A stretch of DNA of 64,000 nt, from positions 186,001 to 250,000 of the forward strand of contig NZ_LOWB01000116.1 in assembly GCF_001522865.1 (NCBI RefSeq), in the 5' to 3' direction. The translations under genes and the position numbers were made by a program. Source of the stretch: Burkholderia sp. TSV86. Its GTDB lineage: Bacteria; Pseudomonadota; Gammaproteobacteria; Burkholderiales; Burkholderiaceae. The notes beneath the pieces are model-generated. The model did no database searches and was not told where the DNA came from. It worked only from the letters and a program-made list of their open reading frames with translations. Positions 8,173 to 17,657 of this stretch are shown here, piece after piece (the first letter of the stretch is position 1; each line of letters begins with the position of its first letter).

Positions 8173-9597
8173 TCAACTCCGTTTGCCGCGCGCGACTTCA
8201 TCTCCGGCATTCGATGCGAGCCGGCGGGTGATCGGAATCGATGCGAACGAGCAGAGGCCAACCACCACGAACGCTGGCCAGAAATCAGACCAGACGATCG
8301 TCTCATGGCCTTGTATCCAATGTGATGCATGTAGCACGAGTCCCGCGACGGTTACGCCGAGGCCGAGCGACATTTGCTGGACGACACTGCCGAGGCTCGT
8401 CGCGCGAGCAGCATCGCGCGACGGGATTTCCGCGTAAATCATCGAATTGAGGCTCGTGAACTGCAGCGCGGGGAACAGCCCGCCGATCAGCACGACGAGC
8501 CAGATTGCCCACACCGGCATGCCAGGGTGGAACGTTCCGTATGCGGCGATCGCAAGGCCCGAGAGCGCTGCGTTATACATCAATACGGTGCGGAATCCGA
8601 AGCGTTTGAGTGTGCGTGGCGCGATGACTCGCGTGAACGCACCGCCCACCGCCGATGCGCACGTGATCGCGCCTGAATGAAATGCGCTCATTCCGAGCCC
8701 TTCCTGTAGCGCGAGCGGCAGCAGGAACGGCACGGCACCGAGCCCGATCCGGAACAGCGAGCCGCCGACGACGCTAGCGTGATAGGTAGGAATGCGCAGA
8801 AAGCGCAGATCGAGAAGTGGGCGTTTGGCGTGCCGCGCATACAGCACGTAAAGACCCAGCAACGCCGCGCCCGCCGCGCTCATCGCGAGCGCGGCGCCGC
8901 GCGACGTGAGCGCGCCGTCGATGAGCGTGAGGCCCATCAGCAGCAGCGCGGCACCTGAGGCGGACAGCAGGAAGCCCGGCCAATCGAGCGGGCCGGGGTC
9001 CGGCTCATGAGTGTTGGCGATATGCTTGTTCGCAAGATAGATGCCGATGAGTCCGACCGGCACGTTGATGAAGAAGATCAGCCGCCAGTGCAGGTAGGTC
9101 GTGATGAACCCGCCGAGCAATGGGCCGGCGACAGGCCCGAACAGCGCGGGCACGCTCAGATAGTTCATCGCGCGCACGAGTTCCGAGCGTGGTATCGCGC
9201 GAAAGATGATGATGCGCCCGACGGGCACCATCATCGCGCCGCCTACGCCTTGTACGAAGCGTGCGAATGTGAACAACTCCAGATTGAACGAAGCCGCGCA
9301 CATCAACGAACCGACGACAAAGATGCAGATCGCGGTACGGAATACGGCGCGCGCGCCGAAACGGTCCGCGAGCCAGCCGCAGATCGGAATGAACACGCCG
9401 AGGCCGACGACGTACGTCGTGATCGCAATGTTCAGTGTGACGGGATTGTGACCAAAGTCGCGCGCCATCGCGGGCAGTGCCGTGACGATGATGTTGGCAT
9501 CCACGCTTTCCATGAACAACGCGCAAGCAACGATCAGCGGTGCAATGAAAGCGCGAATGGCAAGCGGCATGGGAACGATGCGCGATAAAGATTCCAT
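8173..9597 (-). CDS. MFS transporter, DHA2 (EmrB/QacA-like) family
   Basis: A 474-residue transporter with about 14 hydrophobic segments. Family motifs: DANIIVTALPAMARDFG after TM1, the motif-A loop GWLADRFGARAVFR between TM2 and TM3, FARFVQGVGGAMMVP in TM4, and motif C in FGPVAGPLLGGFI (TM5). DHA2 members are proton-drug antiporters in the inner membrane. The substrate is not readable from sequence. I chose ATG 9597; the frame extends upstream without transporter-like sequence. It is divergent from trehalase across 345 bases and has no accompanying membrane-fusion gene. Confidence 0.87.
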   Translation of the reverse strand: MESLSRIVPMPLAIRAFIAPLIVACALFMESVDANIIVTALPAMARDFGHNPVTLNIAITTYVVGLGVFIPICGWLADRFGARAVFRTAICIFVVGSLMCAASFNLELFTFARFVQGVGGAMMVPVGRIIIFRAIPRSELVRAMNYLSVPALFGPVAGPLLGGFITTYLHWRLIFFINVPVGLIGIYLANKHIANTHEPDPGPLDWPGFLLSASGAALLLMGLTLIDGALTSRGAALAMSAAGAALLGLYVLYARHAKRPLLDLRFLRIPTYHASVVGGSLFRIGLGAVPFLLPLALQEGLGMSAFHSGAITCASAVGGAFTRVIAPRTLKRFGFRTVLMYNAALSGLAIAAYGTFHPGMPVWAIWLVVLIGGLFPALQFTSLNSMIYAEIPSRDAARATSLGSVVQQMSLGLGVTVAGLVLHASHWIQGHETIVWSDFWPAFVVVGLCSFASIPITRRLASNAGDEVARGKRS

Positions 9598-9942
9598 TAT
9601 TGCATCGATTAATCCGTCATGCTTGCGCGCACAACGACTCTTCGGCGCGTACCGCGGCAAATCGGCAAAAGGGGGCGCGCCGTTCCAGACCGCTTCGCGC
9701 CTGTGAATTTCCGAACCCGCCGGGATGGTAGCTGCGATCTCGAAAAGACGCATATGCGGCGCTATGCGCGCTATGTGCGCTACATGGCCGTTTGCGCGCC
9801 GCATCGACGGATCTGCTTGCTAGACCGCGGATTTTCATGCGAAGCTGCGCGCCGCGGCATCTGATAGATAAACAGCCGCGCCTGCAGGGGGGCTGCGGGA
9901 TAGGAGACCATATCGCCGTCCATTATCAGAATAGGAGCAGAC
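9598..9942. other. Divergent intergenic region MFS/trehalase
   Basis: The shared upstream region of the minus-strand MFS gene and plus-strand treA. It presumably carries both promoters. I see no clear operator palindrome. AGGAG is present ahead of the treA start, near 9932. No gene is supported. Confidence 0.45.
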
Positions 9943-11628
9943 ATGGTCACATCACGGCGTTTTCCGCTTCATGTCGAAAATCCGCTGTATCGCCGCTTGT
10001 TGAGCGCGCCCGTGTGGGCTGCGCTCGTTGCGTCAGCCGGCATTGGTTGCACGGGCACGCTCGCGCATGCCGATTCGCTGTCCGCGCCGGCATCCGCTGC
10101 CGCGCTCACCGCATCGGCTCCGGCCGCGCCGATTCTGCCGCCGCCGAGCGTGCTGTATGGCGATCTTTTTGTTGCGGTGCAAACCGCGCAAATCTTCCCG
10201 GACCAGAAGACCTTCGTCGATTCGACGCCGAACACCGATCCCGCGACGATCGTCCAACTTTACCAGCAGCAAAAGGGCACACCGGGCTTCTCGCTGCAAG
10301 CGTTCGTTTCGAAATATTTCACGCCGCCGACCGATCAGTCGGTGACGCCGCCGGCAAACCAGACGCTGCGCGAGCATATCGATTGGTTATGGCCGAAACT
10401 CACGCGCACGACGGGGACCGTACCGCAATACAGTTCGCTGATTGCGCTGCCAAAACCTTATGTGGTGCCGGGCGGGCGTTTCCGCGAAGGTTACTATTGG
10501 GACACCTATTTCACGATGCTTGGCTTGCAGGAGTCTGGCCACGAAGATCTCGTCGACGACATGCTCGACAACTTCGCCTATTTGATCGATACCGTCGGCC
10601 ATGTGCCGAACGGCAATCGCACGTATTACGTGAGCCGCTCGCAGCCGCCTTTCTTCGCATACATGGTGGCGCTTGCGGCAAAGGTCGGGGGTGAGCGCGT
10701 CTATCAGAAGTACCTGCCGGCGCTGCGCAAGGAATATGCGTACTGGATGCAGGGCGAGCGCTCGACGGCACGCGGTTCGGCCACGCGCAACGTCGTCAAG
10801 ATGCCGGACGGTTCGGTGCTGAACCGCTATTGGGACGAGCGGGATACGCCCCGCGACGAATCGTATCTCGAGGATGTGCAGACCGCGCAGCAGGCGAGCG
10901 GGCGGCCCGCGGCTGAAGTGTGGCGCGACCTGCGCGCGGCGGCCGAAAGCGGTTGGGATTTCAGCTCGCGCTGGTTTGCAGACAGCAAGACGCTTGCGAC
11001 GATTCGCACGACAGCGATTGTGCCGGTCGATCTGAACAGCCTGATGTTCAATCTGGAGACGACCATCATCAAAGGCTGTGCAGTGGCGCGCGACATGCGC
11101 TGCGTCGTCGAGTTCACCGGCCGCGCGACGAAGCGTGCGCTCGCGATCAACCGTTATCTGTGGAACGATAAAGGCTATTACGGCGACTATGACTGGAAGC
11201 TCGGCAAGCCGCGCGACAACTTGTCGGCCGCGGCGCTGTATCCGCTGTTCGCGGGTGTCGCATGGCCTGATCGCGCGAAGCGGACCGCCAGCAATATCAA
11301 AAAGACGCTGCTGCAGCCAGGCGGCCTCGCGACGACGGCTTATAACACGGCTCAGCAGTGGGACGCGCCGAACGGTTGGGCGCCGTTGCATTGGATCGCG
11401 CTCGTTGGCCTCAAGCGTTATGGCGAGACTGCGCTCGCGAACGATATCGGCACGCGTTTTCTTGCTGACGTGAAAAGCGTCTATGCGTCGCAAGGCAAGC
11501 TCGTCGAGAAATACATCGTCGAAGGAGCGGGCTCGGGCGGTGGTGGCGGCGGCGAATATCCGCTGCAGGACGGATTCGGCTGGACCAACGGCGTGACGCT
11601 CAAGCTGCTCGATCTGTACGGCGGGTGA
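9943..11628 (+). CDS. treA: Periplasmic trehalase
   Basis: A 561-residue GH37 trehalase that splits trehalose into two glucose units in the periplasm. An N-terminal signal peptide is visible (basic start, hydrophobic stretch, AHA-DS cleavage near residue 43). Signature 1, [15 protein letters not shown], is near residue 180, and signature 2, [14 protein letters not shown], near 470. A glycine-rich [19 protein letters not shown] lies close to the C-terminus, as expected for the family. Length and domain order are those of TreA. An intrinsic terminator follows about 160 bases downstream, consistent with a single-gene transcript. Confidence 0.95.
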   Translation: MVTSRRFPLHVENPLYRRLLSAPVWAALVASAGIGCTGTLAHADSLSAPASAAALTASAPAAPILPPPSVLYGDLFVAVQTAQIFPDQKTFVDSTPNTDPATIVQLYQQQKGTPGFSLQAFVSKYFTPPTDQSVTPPANQTLREHIDWLWPKLTRTTGTVPQYSSLIALPKPYVVPGGRFREGYYWDTYFTMLGLQESGHEDLVDDMLDNFAYLIDTVGHVPNGNRTYYVSRSQPPFFAYMVALAAKVGGERVYQKYLPALRKEYAYWMQGERSTARGSATRNVVKMPDGSVLNRYWDERDTPRDESYLEDVQTAQQASGRPAAEVWRDLRAAAESGWDFSSRWFADSKTLATIRTTAIVPVDLNSLMFNLETTIIKGCAVARDMRCVVEFTGRATKRALAINRYLWNDKGYYGDYDWKLGKPRDNLSAAALYPLFAGVAWPDRAKRTASNIKKTLLQPGGLATTAYNTAQQWDAPNGWAPLHWIALVGLKRYGETALANDIGTRFLADVKSVYASQGKLVEKYIVEGAGSGGGGGGEYPLQDGFGWTNGVTLKLLDLYGG

Positions 11629-11788
11629 TGCCAGGTATCGAGCGGTTCCGGCGCTCGCTTGCTTGCTTGCGAGATGAGCGCTGGCGCGGTCGCGCGGATG
11701 CGATACATATCGTTCGCCGATAGCAGAAAATCGAACAATGGCGGATATCGACTCGTATCGATTGGCAATCCCCACAATCGATGAAAAG

Positions 11789-11813
11789 GCGCCGGGCAAA
11801 CCGGCGCTCTTTT
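11789..11813 (+). terminator. Rho-independent terminator downstream of treA
   Basis: GCGCCGG (11789-11795) pairs with CCGGCGC (11801-11807) around a five-base loop, followed by TCTTTT. Orientation and position suit treA, whose stop is at 11628. Confidence 0.7.
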
Positions 11814-11956
11814 CGAATTTTTTTCTTCCAAAAAAAATAATTCGGCATACAAGCACGAATAATTCACGAATATTTTCTCCGTAATAATTTGTGGACGCAC
11901 GGCGCTGCGTCCCGTTGCGCGGCGTCGCCGATCGACCTCAAACGGGGATGCTCGCC

Positions 11957-13909
11957 ATGTGTGGAATCACGGGTTTTTGGCGTCCAACGGCATGCAGCCG
12001 GCAGACAGCGGGCGAGGTGCTCGCCCGAATGACAGACAGCCTTGCTCATCGCGGTCCCGACGATGCGGGCGCATGGTTCGATGCAGCGGCCGGTGTTGCG
12101 CTCGGGCATCGGCGGCTGTCGATCGTTGATCTGACATCGCACGGCCATCAGCCAATGGTGTCGGCTTGCGGCCGCTACGTGATGACCTTCAACGGCGAGA
12201 TCTACAACTTTCGCGAATTGCGTCGCGAACTCGATGCATCCGCTCATGCGCCAAACTGGCGTGGTAATTCGGATAGCGAAGTATTGCTTGCCGCATTCGA
12301 AGCCTGGGGGATCGACCGCACGCTGAAAAAGGTGGCTGGCATGTTTGCGATCGCGCTCTGGAACCGTGATGCCGGCGTGCTGACGTTAGCGCGTGATCGG
12401 ATCGGCGAGAAGCCACTCTATTACGGCCGCATCGCCGGTGCGTTGGTGTTCGGCTCGGAACTCAAGGCGCTGCGCCGCTATCCGGGCTTCGACACGCGAG
12501 CGATCGATCGCGACGCATTGTGTTTATATTTGCGCTACGCGAGCGTACCCGCGCCGCATACGATCTACACGGCGATTCGTAAGCTGCCGCCTGGCACCTA
12601 CGTGCAGTTCGAAGATGCAGTGCAGGAGCCGGTTGCGCGGCGCTATTGGTCTCTCGAGCAGGCGGTCAGCGCAGGCCAGATGAACTTGGTCGAAGGCGAT
12701 GCCGACGCGGTCGTCGATCAGCTCGATGCGGTGCTGCGCCTCGCGGTCGCGCAGCAGATGGAGGCCGACGTGCCGCTCGGCGCGTTCTTGTCGGGTGGCG
12801 TCGATTCGTCGGCAGTCGTCGCGCTGATGCAGGCGCAATCTGCGCGGCCGGTGCGCACGTTCACGGTCGGCTTTCACGAGGCTGGCTACGACGAGGCTGG
12901 CTATGCGAAGGCTGTCGCGCATCATCTCGGTACCGACCATACCGAGTTGTACGTGACGCCCGTCCACGCACTCGATCTCGTGCCGAAGCTGCCCGACGTC
13001 TATGACGAGCCGTTTGCGGACGCATCGCAGATCCCGACGCTGCTCGTCTCCGAGATGACTCGGCGGCATGTCAAGGTGAGTCTGTCCGGCGACGGTGGCG
13101 ACGAACTGTTCGGCGGCTATCCCCGCTATTTCCTGACGCCGTGCCTTTGGAAAAGGCTAAGGCGTGTACCGACGGCGATGCGCGCGCAAATCGCAGCCGC
13201 GCTGCATGCGCTGCGGCCCAATCACGCGGACCAAATCGCCGCGTTCGTGCTGTGTGCCTGGTGTTCTGCCACGCCGCGCGTCGGAGATCGGTTGCACAAG
13301 CTTGCCAACGTGATGACGGCGAATAGCCGAGCGGGGCTCTACCGGCTACTGATGTCGGTTGTGCATCACCCCGAGCGGCTCGTGCTGACGGGCCGTGAGC
13401 CGCACACGCTGCTTGATGCGCCTGACGCATGGCCTGCCGGCCTCACGTTTGCCGAGCAGGCGATGATGGTCGATGCGCTTACATATTTGCCGACCGATAT
13501 TCTCGCAAAAGTCGACCGTGCCGCGATGGCGATGAGCCTCGAGACGCGCATGCCGTATCTTGACCATCGCGTGGTGGAGTTCGCGTGGCGTGTGCCGGCC
13601 GTGCTGAAGGTGCCGGACGGGCAACAGAAGTGGTTATTGCGCCGTTTGTTGTACCGGTACGTGCCGCGCCAGCTGATCGACCGGCCCAAGCAGGGCTTTT
13701 GTGCACCGGTCGGCGACTGGCTGCGCGGCGAGTTGCGCGATTGGGCCGCAGCGCTTCTTGAACCGGTGCGGCTGCGTGCGGAAGGTTTCTTTGATGCGGC
13801 GCACATCGAGCGCCAGTGGCAGCAGCATCTCGCTGGGCGGATGAATTGCCAGCATCCACTGTGGGCGGTGCTGATGTTTCAGGCTTGGCTCGATGCGCAG
13901 GGGCGTTGA
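11957..13909 (+). CDS. asnB: Asparagine synthase (glutamine-hydrolysing)
   Basis: A 650-residue class B asparagine synthetase, converting aspartate, glutamine and ATP to asparagine. The start at ATG 11957 gives MCGITGFW, so the nucleophilic Cys2 of the class II glutamine amidotransferase domain is exposed after Met removal. The GATase domain spans about 1-210 (NGEIYNFRELR, NSDSEVLL). The synthetase domain begins about 235, with the ATP pyrophosphatase loop LSGGVDSSAVVAL near 280 and LSGDGGDELFGGYPRY near 375. LDHRVVEFAWRVP lies further downstream. This subfamily is often found near polysaccharide genes, amidating sugar or peptide acids. No such neighbours are visible here, so the acceptor is uncertain. 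Confidence 0.92.
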   Translation: MCGITGFWRPTACSRQTAGEVLARMTDSLAHRGPDDAGAWFDAAAGVALGHRRLSIVDLTSHGHQPMVSACGRYVMTFNGEIYNFRELRRELDASAHAPNWRGNSDSEVLLAAFEAWGIDRTLKKVAGMFAIALWNRDAGVLTLARDRIGEKPLYYGRIAGALVFGSELKALRRYPGFDTRAIDRDALCLYLRYASVPAPHTIYTAIRKLPPGTYVQFEDAVQEPVARRYWSLEQAVSAGQMNLVEGDADAVVDQLDAVLRLAVAQQMEADVPLGAFLSGGVDSSAVVALMQAQSARPVRTFTVGFHEAGYDEAGYAKAVAHHLGTDHTELYVTPVHALDLVPKLPDVYDEPFADASQIPTLLVSEMTRRHVKVSLSGDGGDELFGGYPRYFLTPCLWKRLRRVPTAMRAQIAAALHALRPNHADQIAAFVLCAWCSATPRVGDRLHKLANVMTANSRAGLYRLLMSVVHHPERLVLTGREPHTLLDAPDAWPAGLTFAEQAMMVDALTYLPTDILAKVDRAAMAMSLETRMPYLDHRVVEFAWRVPAVLKVPDGQQKWLLRRLLYRYVPRQLIDRPKQGFCAPVGDWLRGELRDWAAALLEPVRLRAEGFFDAAHIERQWQQHLAGRMNCQHPLWAVLMFQAWLDAQGR

Positions 13910-14332
13910 CAGTGGAGCGCTTGCCGGGAATCTGAAGAAATGTCCGGCGCGGCACATTAAGTTCGGATTGTGGCGAGCCGTGATTCCTGTGATGTATTGA
14001 AAAGTGTTTGCTGAGCATAATTCGATATGCAAACGGTTTATCAGGTTCGGCGTGTCCTGGATTTGCTGAGCAACGTTGCTGCGTAGTTGGCAGAATCTCG
14101 TGGTGTGGGTTACTGGCATCTGGCGCCCGATTCGGCTTGTTGCTTGCAAGCAGGCGCCATAGGGCGAATATCGCAACGTGTCGCAGTAATATCGTGCTGC
14201 CGGATATTTTGTTCGTTACCCCGAAACAGTAGGAGGTACGCTGGTGAATTTGTGGCGTGTATGCTCTGGATGCATGTCGAATATTCCGGCATAACGCAGG
14301 CGAACCCACTCTTTTGCCTTCGCGAGGTTTCC
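13910..14332. other. Low-GC intergenic region
   Basis: About 420 bases, noticeably richer in A and T than the flanking asnB gene. No supported coding frame was found. It leads into an unrecognised low-GC gene, so the composition break may mark an acquired segment. I saw no target-site repeats or mobile-element remnants. Confidence 0.4.
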
Positions 14333-14848
14333 ATGAGCACAGGCGGTAATGATCAAAATATAGCGCCGGTTAGAACGACAACCGCTGCTAGCGAGCCGCA
14401 TGGCGTGGTGTATTTGGCCGGATCGGTTAACGGATGGTATCTCGGCACCGGCGTTAGCAATAGCGACCCTGGAGTGCTGATGGCGACGTCGCCGGAAATG
14501 ATTGGTAAATTGACCGGTCTCGACAATTCCGCCTACTGGTGGGAGGTAGAGACTCAGGAAGGGTCGTCCCTAATGAAGTCAGTGAGGTCGGTGAAATATG
14601 GAACATATTTGACCGTGTTTAACCGTGACAGCAACACTCCATGGGGCCTCAAACCATTAGATACGGTGCCGACAGTCGATTCAACGTTTAAAATTGGTCC
14701 TCATCCTAATTATCCAGGGAACATCTTTTATTATGGCGATATATTGACTTGGCAATTATATGATGCTGTTCCCGAAGGATATGGCGTGATTGCACTCCTT
14801 GCCGGTGCTGGCGGCGCATATCCTTTGCAGATCATTCCTAGAGATTGA
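14333..14848 (+). CDS. Hypothetical protein, beta-rich, low GC
   Basis: A 171-residue protein I do not recognise. It is rich in Gly, Trp, Tyr, Thr and Ser, with short alternating hydrophobic strands (VVYLAGSVNGWYLG, YWWEVETQEG, YGTYLTVFNRD, STFKIGPHPNYPG, ILTWQLYDAV). It has no Cys, signal peptide or membrane segment. The pattern suggests an all-beta fold such as a lectin-like or trefoil domain, but that is inference only. ATG 14333 was chosen because the preceding frame is nonsense-like, and AGG lies upstream. Its base composition is lower in GC than neighbouring genes, consistent with transfer. It stands alone. Confidence 0.7.
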   Translation: MSTGGNDQNIAPVRTTTAASEPHGVVYLAGSVNGWYLGTGVSNSDPGVLMATSPEMIGKLTGLDNSAYWWEVETQEGSSLMKSVRSVKYGTYLTVFNRDSNTPWGLKPLDTVPTVDSTFKIGPHPNYPGNIFYYGDILTWQLYDAVPEGYGVIALLAGAGGAYPLQIIPRD

Positions 14849-14970
14849 ATTATGGGCGCCATAAATCCATGAAAGACTCGTCGGTGAGAGCGCAGGGGGT
14901 GATGCAAGTTCACCGGTTGCGGAATAGGTGATGCCACATCACGCGGTATTGCTCATTCGATGAAGCATTT

Positions 14971-15005
14971 TGCGGGAAATCCCGCAGCGCGGCTTCTAGC
15001 CGCGC
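14971..15005. repeat. Two adjacent perfect hairpins in a convergent gap
   Basis: TGCGGGA-AA-TCCCGCA (14971-14986) is followed directly by GCGCGGCT/AGCCGCGC (14987-14994 and 14998-15005). They lie between the ends of the convergent hypothetical and winged-helix genes. They may act as a two-way transcription stop, although no strong T-run follows on either side. Confidence 0.5.
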
Positions 15006-15038
15006 CGCTTGCGCGCGTGTGTGTGACGCGATAATGCG

Positions 15039-15557
15039 TCAGCGTAACTCGACGGTGTAATCGCGGGAGTCTATCGTGCTGCTTCGCACTGCCGGTGGGC
15101 TCGGGGGCGCAGGCAGGCGAGATAGCGATGCCAAACCGGCCACGCCCGACGTGCCGGACAAGTCCTGCACACTCGATGCCGGCGGCAAAGCGGACAACTC
15201 GGATACGGGCGGTTCGTCGTGCGGTTCGACGTAAGTCGTCGCCGCCCCGAACAGTACGAGCCGGTAGCCGATCGAATAAATCGGGATGATGCGCATGTTC
15301 TTATCATGATCGAGACCGAGCTTCGAGCGGATGCGTGAGATGTGCGTGTCTAGCGTGCGCGACGATACGGCGAGTTCCCGCCCCCACACAGCTTCCTGAA
15401 TCGCCTGGCGTGACACGACCTTGTTCATATTGTCGAGTAGAAATTCGACGACGTCGAATTCGCGCGGGGTCATGTTGATCGGCTCACCGCCGATCTCGAT
15501 GTTGCGCCGGACAAAGTTGATCTTGATGTTGTCGATGTGCAGGTGCTTGCAGTCCAT
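15039..15557 (-). CDS. OmpR/PhoB-type winged-helix regulator without receiver domain
   Basis: A 172-residue protein. Residues about 8-105 form a Trans_reg_C winged helix: GGEPINMTPREFDVVEFLLDN, VVSRQAIQEAVWG, SSRTLDTHISRIRSKLG and the wing IYSIGYRLV. No phospho-acceptor receiver domain precedes it. The start ATG lies only seven residues before the domain, so this is not a truncated frame. The C-terminal 65 residues are Pro/Ser/Ala-rich and probably disordered. It lies about 420 bases downstream of the M4 protease on the same strand, and may regulate it or another locus. How it is controlled without phosphorylation is unclear. Confidence 0.8.
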   Translation of the reverse strand: MDCKHLHIDNIKINFVRRNIEIGGEPINMTPREFDVVEFLLDNMNKVVSRQAIQEAVWGRELAVSSRTLDTHISRIRSKLGLDHDKNMRIIPIYSIGYRLVLFGAATTYVEPHDEPPVSELSALPPASSVQDLSGTSGVAGLASLSRLPAPPSPPAVRSSTIDSRDYTVELR

Positions 15558-15974
15558 GATGGTCCTCGTAATTCGCGGTTGAGTAGGCGAATGGCTGAGG
15601 GGATTACTGCAATTGGCGGGCCAGCTTGCTCAACGCATCAAGCAAACTCTTTGAAAGAAATGGTGTGACGATGTAGTTGATTGAATATAAAGTGTTTTTT
15701 GTGCGGATAAGCCGTGTGCGATGGCACGGGCGGCGTCACAATTTGAAGTGGGTTGAAGGTGTGTTACGTAGCACGGGAACGTTGGTGTTACGTTTGCTCG
15801 GGTGTCGCCGTAACATGGGCCGCGATCGGTTCGGAACAATGGGGGGCGTTGATCGACGAGGTGTGGCGCAGTTTGGGCGCCATGTAGGGCAGCGTTCATC
15901 GGAAAGGCCGTGTGACGCGAACCGGGCCGCTCGACGCAGCCCGGCGCATAAGGCGTCAAAACCTGCCGCCCGAA
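15558..15974. other. Intergenic region upstream of winged-helix gene
   Basis: About 420 bases between the protease stop and the winged-helix gene, both on the minus strand. It presumably contains the promoter of the regulator (AT-rich around 15,650-15,710). I found no convincing terminator for the protease and no supported gene. Confidence 0.4.
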
Positions 15975-17657
15975 TTACCGGACGTTGACTGCATCCCATG
16001 CTCTCGCCACGGTCTGCGCTTCAATGGAAGCAGCCCCGTACAAATCGCTCGCCGCTCGAATCGATGCGGTCCGGGCGTTGGGATAGGTCGAACCGGATGT
16101 CAGATAAACCGACAGTGTTCGATACCAGATTTTCCCCGCCTTATCGCGTCCAATTCCGGTAAGTGATGTATCGCCGTTGCATACGAGCTGACTCTTGGAT
16201 AGCGACGGATCGGTGGCCGGAACCGTCGCTCCTTCGGCAAGCAGATAGAAGAATCGATTGCCGACTCCCGAAGACAGGTGCGGATTCGTGTTGGAGAACC
16301 CGCCGCTCGGATAACAACTGGACGAGCGATTATCCAAATCCTGCTTGTACATCTTACGCAAGCCGCCCGGCATTAAAGACGCGCCTATGACGTAATTTCC
16401 CGGATCGTTCGGATTGTTTGCATAGAACTTAACCAACGTTCCGAAGATATCGGAAGTCGATTCATTGAGTCCGCCGGAATCGCGGTAGTTGTATGAAAGC
16501 CTTGCGGTGTTTTGGGTGACGCCGTGGGTCATTTCATGTCCCGCCACGTCGAGCGTCACCACCGGCTGGTTGCCGAGTGACGGGCCGCCGTCTCCGTACA
16601 GCATGACGCCTGAATACCATGATGCATTGGCTCCATCGTCGCCGAACAGCACGTGAGCATAGCTTCTCACACCATTTCCATCATTCGCAACTCCGGAGCG
16701 GCCATGAGTATTTTTATAGTAGTCCCAAGTAATTGCCAAACCATAATCGATATCGGCGGCCACCGTTTGGCGATTGCTCGTACTGTAGGTTCCCCATGTA
16801 TTGGTGGTGTTGGTGTAGATTGGAAGACTGTCTGCCTGGGACACGACGACATAATCCTGAAGATCGGCGCCGTCATGCACGGACCCGTTGCCGCGCTTGG
16901 GGTCCAGCATCCGATAGCCATTAGCGGAGGTCTGATCGGTCGTCAACGTGACGTCACCGTAATAATACGACCGCCCGATACCTGTTGCGGCGCTTTGCTG
17001 TATCAGGCTTTCGGATTCCAGCACGCGACCGGTGCGCGCATCTATCGAATAACGCATCACCGACGAATGCTCGCGCGTGGAAGGGCCATACACGTCTACC
17101 TGATAGGCAAGAACGGGTGAGGTATTGCGGGCATAGATAATTTTGACGGGGTTGCCGGTATGATCGACGTGCGTCGCGAACTGGGCTGCCGCAATTTTTT
17201 CCGCGCTGGCGGCACCGATGTCCGATGTGCTCGAAAACGTTTTTTGATTGGGAGCTAGATTAGCCAGGTTTATTGGGGCGTTTAGCGTCGTGCTCGGCTG
17301 CTGCAATTGACCTTGCTTCGAATGCACGACGACGTCTGCGCCGATCACAGGCAATCCACCGTAAAACCGGTCGAATCGAACGTGCTCCGTTCCGTTTTGA
17401 TCCACGATGACGTTACGGACTTTGAATTGATCCGCGGCTGCACCGGGAATCGTGTCAGCGCTGCTTGCGGCGTTGATATCGAGCGCTTTTGCCGTCCGTG
17501 CCACTCGGCTTGGCGCCAATTGGAAAATCGATGGATTGGCTTGAATCAGCGCAAGCGCGCGGTCGACGGCGGCCTGTTTGTCGGCAGCTTGGGCAAATGC
17601 GCTGGCACAGGCTGTTGCAATGATTGATGCACAAGCAATGCGATACAGCTTCTTCAT
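15975..17657 (-). CDS. zmpA: Secreted M4 (thermolysin-like) zinc metalloprotease, ZmpA-like
   Basis: A 560-residue preproenzyme. MKKLYRIACASIIATACASAFAQA is a signal peptide, given here in two halves: MKKLYRIACA plus SIIATACASAFAQA. A FTP/PepSY propeptide follows (about 30-210), then the M4 catalytic domain. The zinc site HEMTH is at residues 374-378 and the third ligand Glu is in GGLNESTSD at 399. NPHLSSGVGNRFFYLLAEG and GIGRDKAGKIWYR follow as in the M4 C-terminal half. The closest family I know is Burkholderia ZmpA, an extracellular virulence protease. A strong AGGAGG sits upstream of the chosen start. A long AT-rich palindrome lies about 210 bases upstream. Confidence 0.9.
   Translation of the reverse strand: MKKLYRIACASIIATACASAFAQAADKQAAVDRALALIQANPSIFQLAPSRVARTAKALDINAASSADTIPGAAADQFKVRNVIVDQNGTEHVRFDRFYGGLPVIGADVVVHSKQGQLQQPSTTLNAPINLANLAPNQKTFSSTSDIGAASAEKIAAAQFATHVDHTGNPVKIIYARNTSPVLAYQVDVYGPSTREHSSVMRYSIDARTGRVLESESLIQQSAATGIGRSYYYGDVTLTTDQTSANGYRMLDPKRGNGSVHDGADLQDYVVVSQADSLPIYTNTTNTWGTYSTSNRQTVAADIDYGLAITWDYYKNTHGRSGVANDGNGVRSYAHVLFGDDGANASWYSGVMLYGDGGPSLGNQPVVTLDVAGHEMTHGVTQNTARLSYNYRDSGGLNESTSDIFGTLVKFYANNPNDPGNYVIGASLMPGGLRKMYKQDLDNRSSSCYPSGGFSNTNPHLSSGVGNRFFYLLAEGATVPATDPSLSKSQLVCNGDTSLTGIGRDKAGKIWYRTLSVYLTSGSTYPNARTASIRAASDLYGAASIEAQTVARAWDAVNVR

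Noticed and set aside
10387-11856. 489-residue minus-strand frame opposite trehalase
   Set aside because: No recognisable domain and complete overlap with a gene carrying both trehalase signatures.
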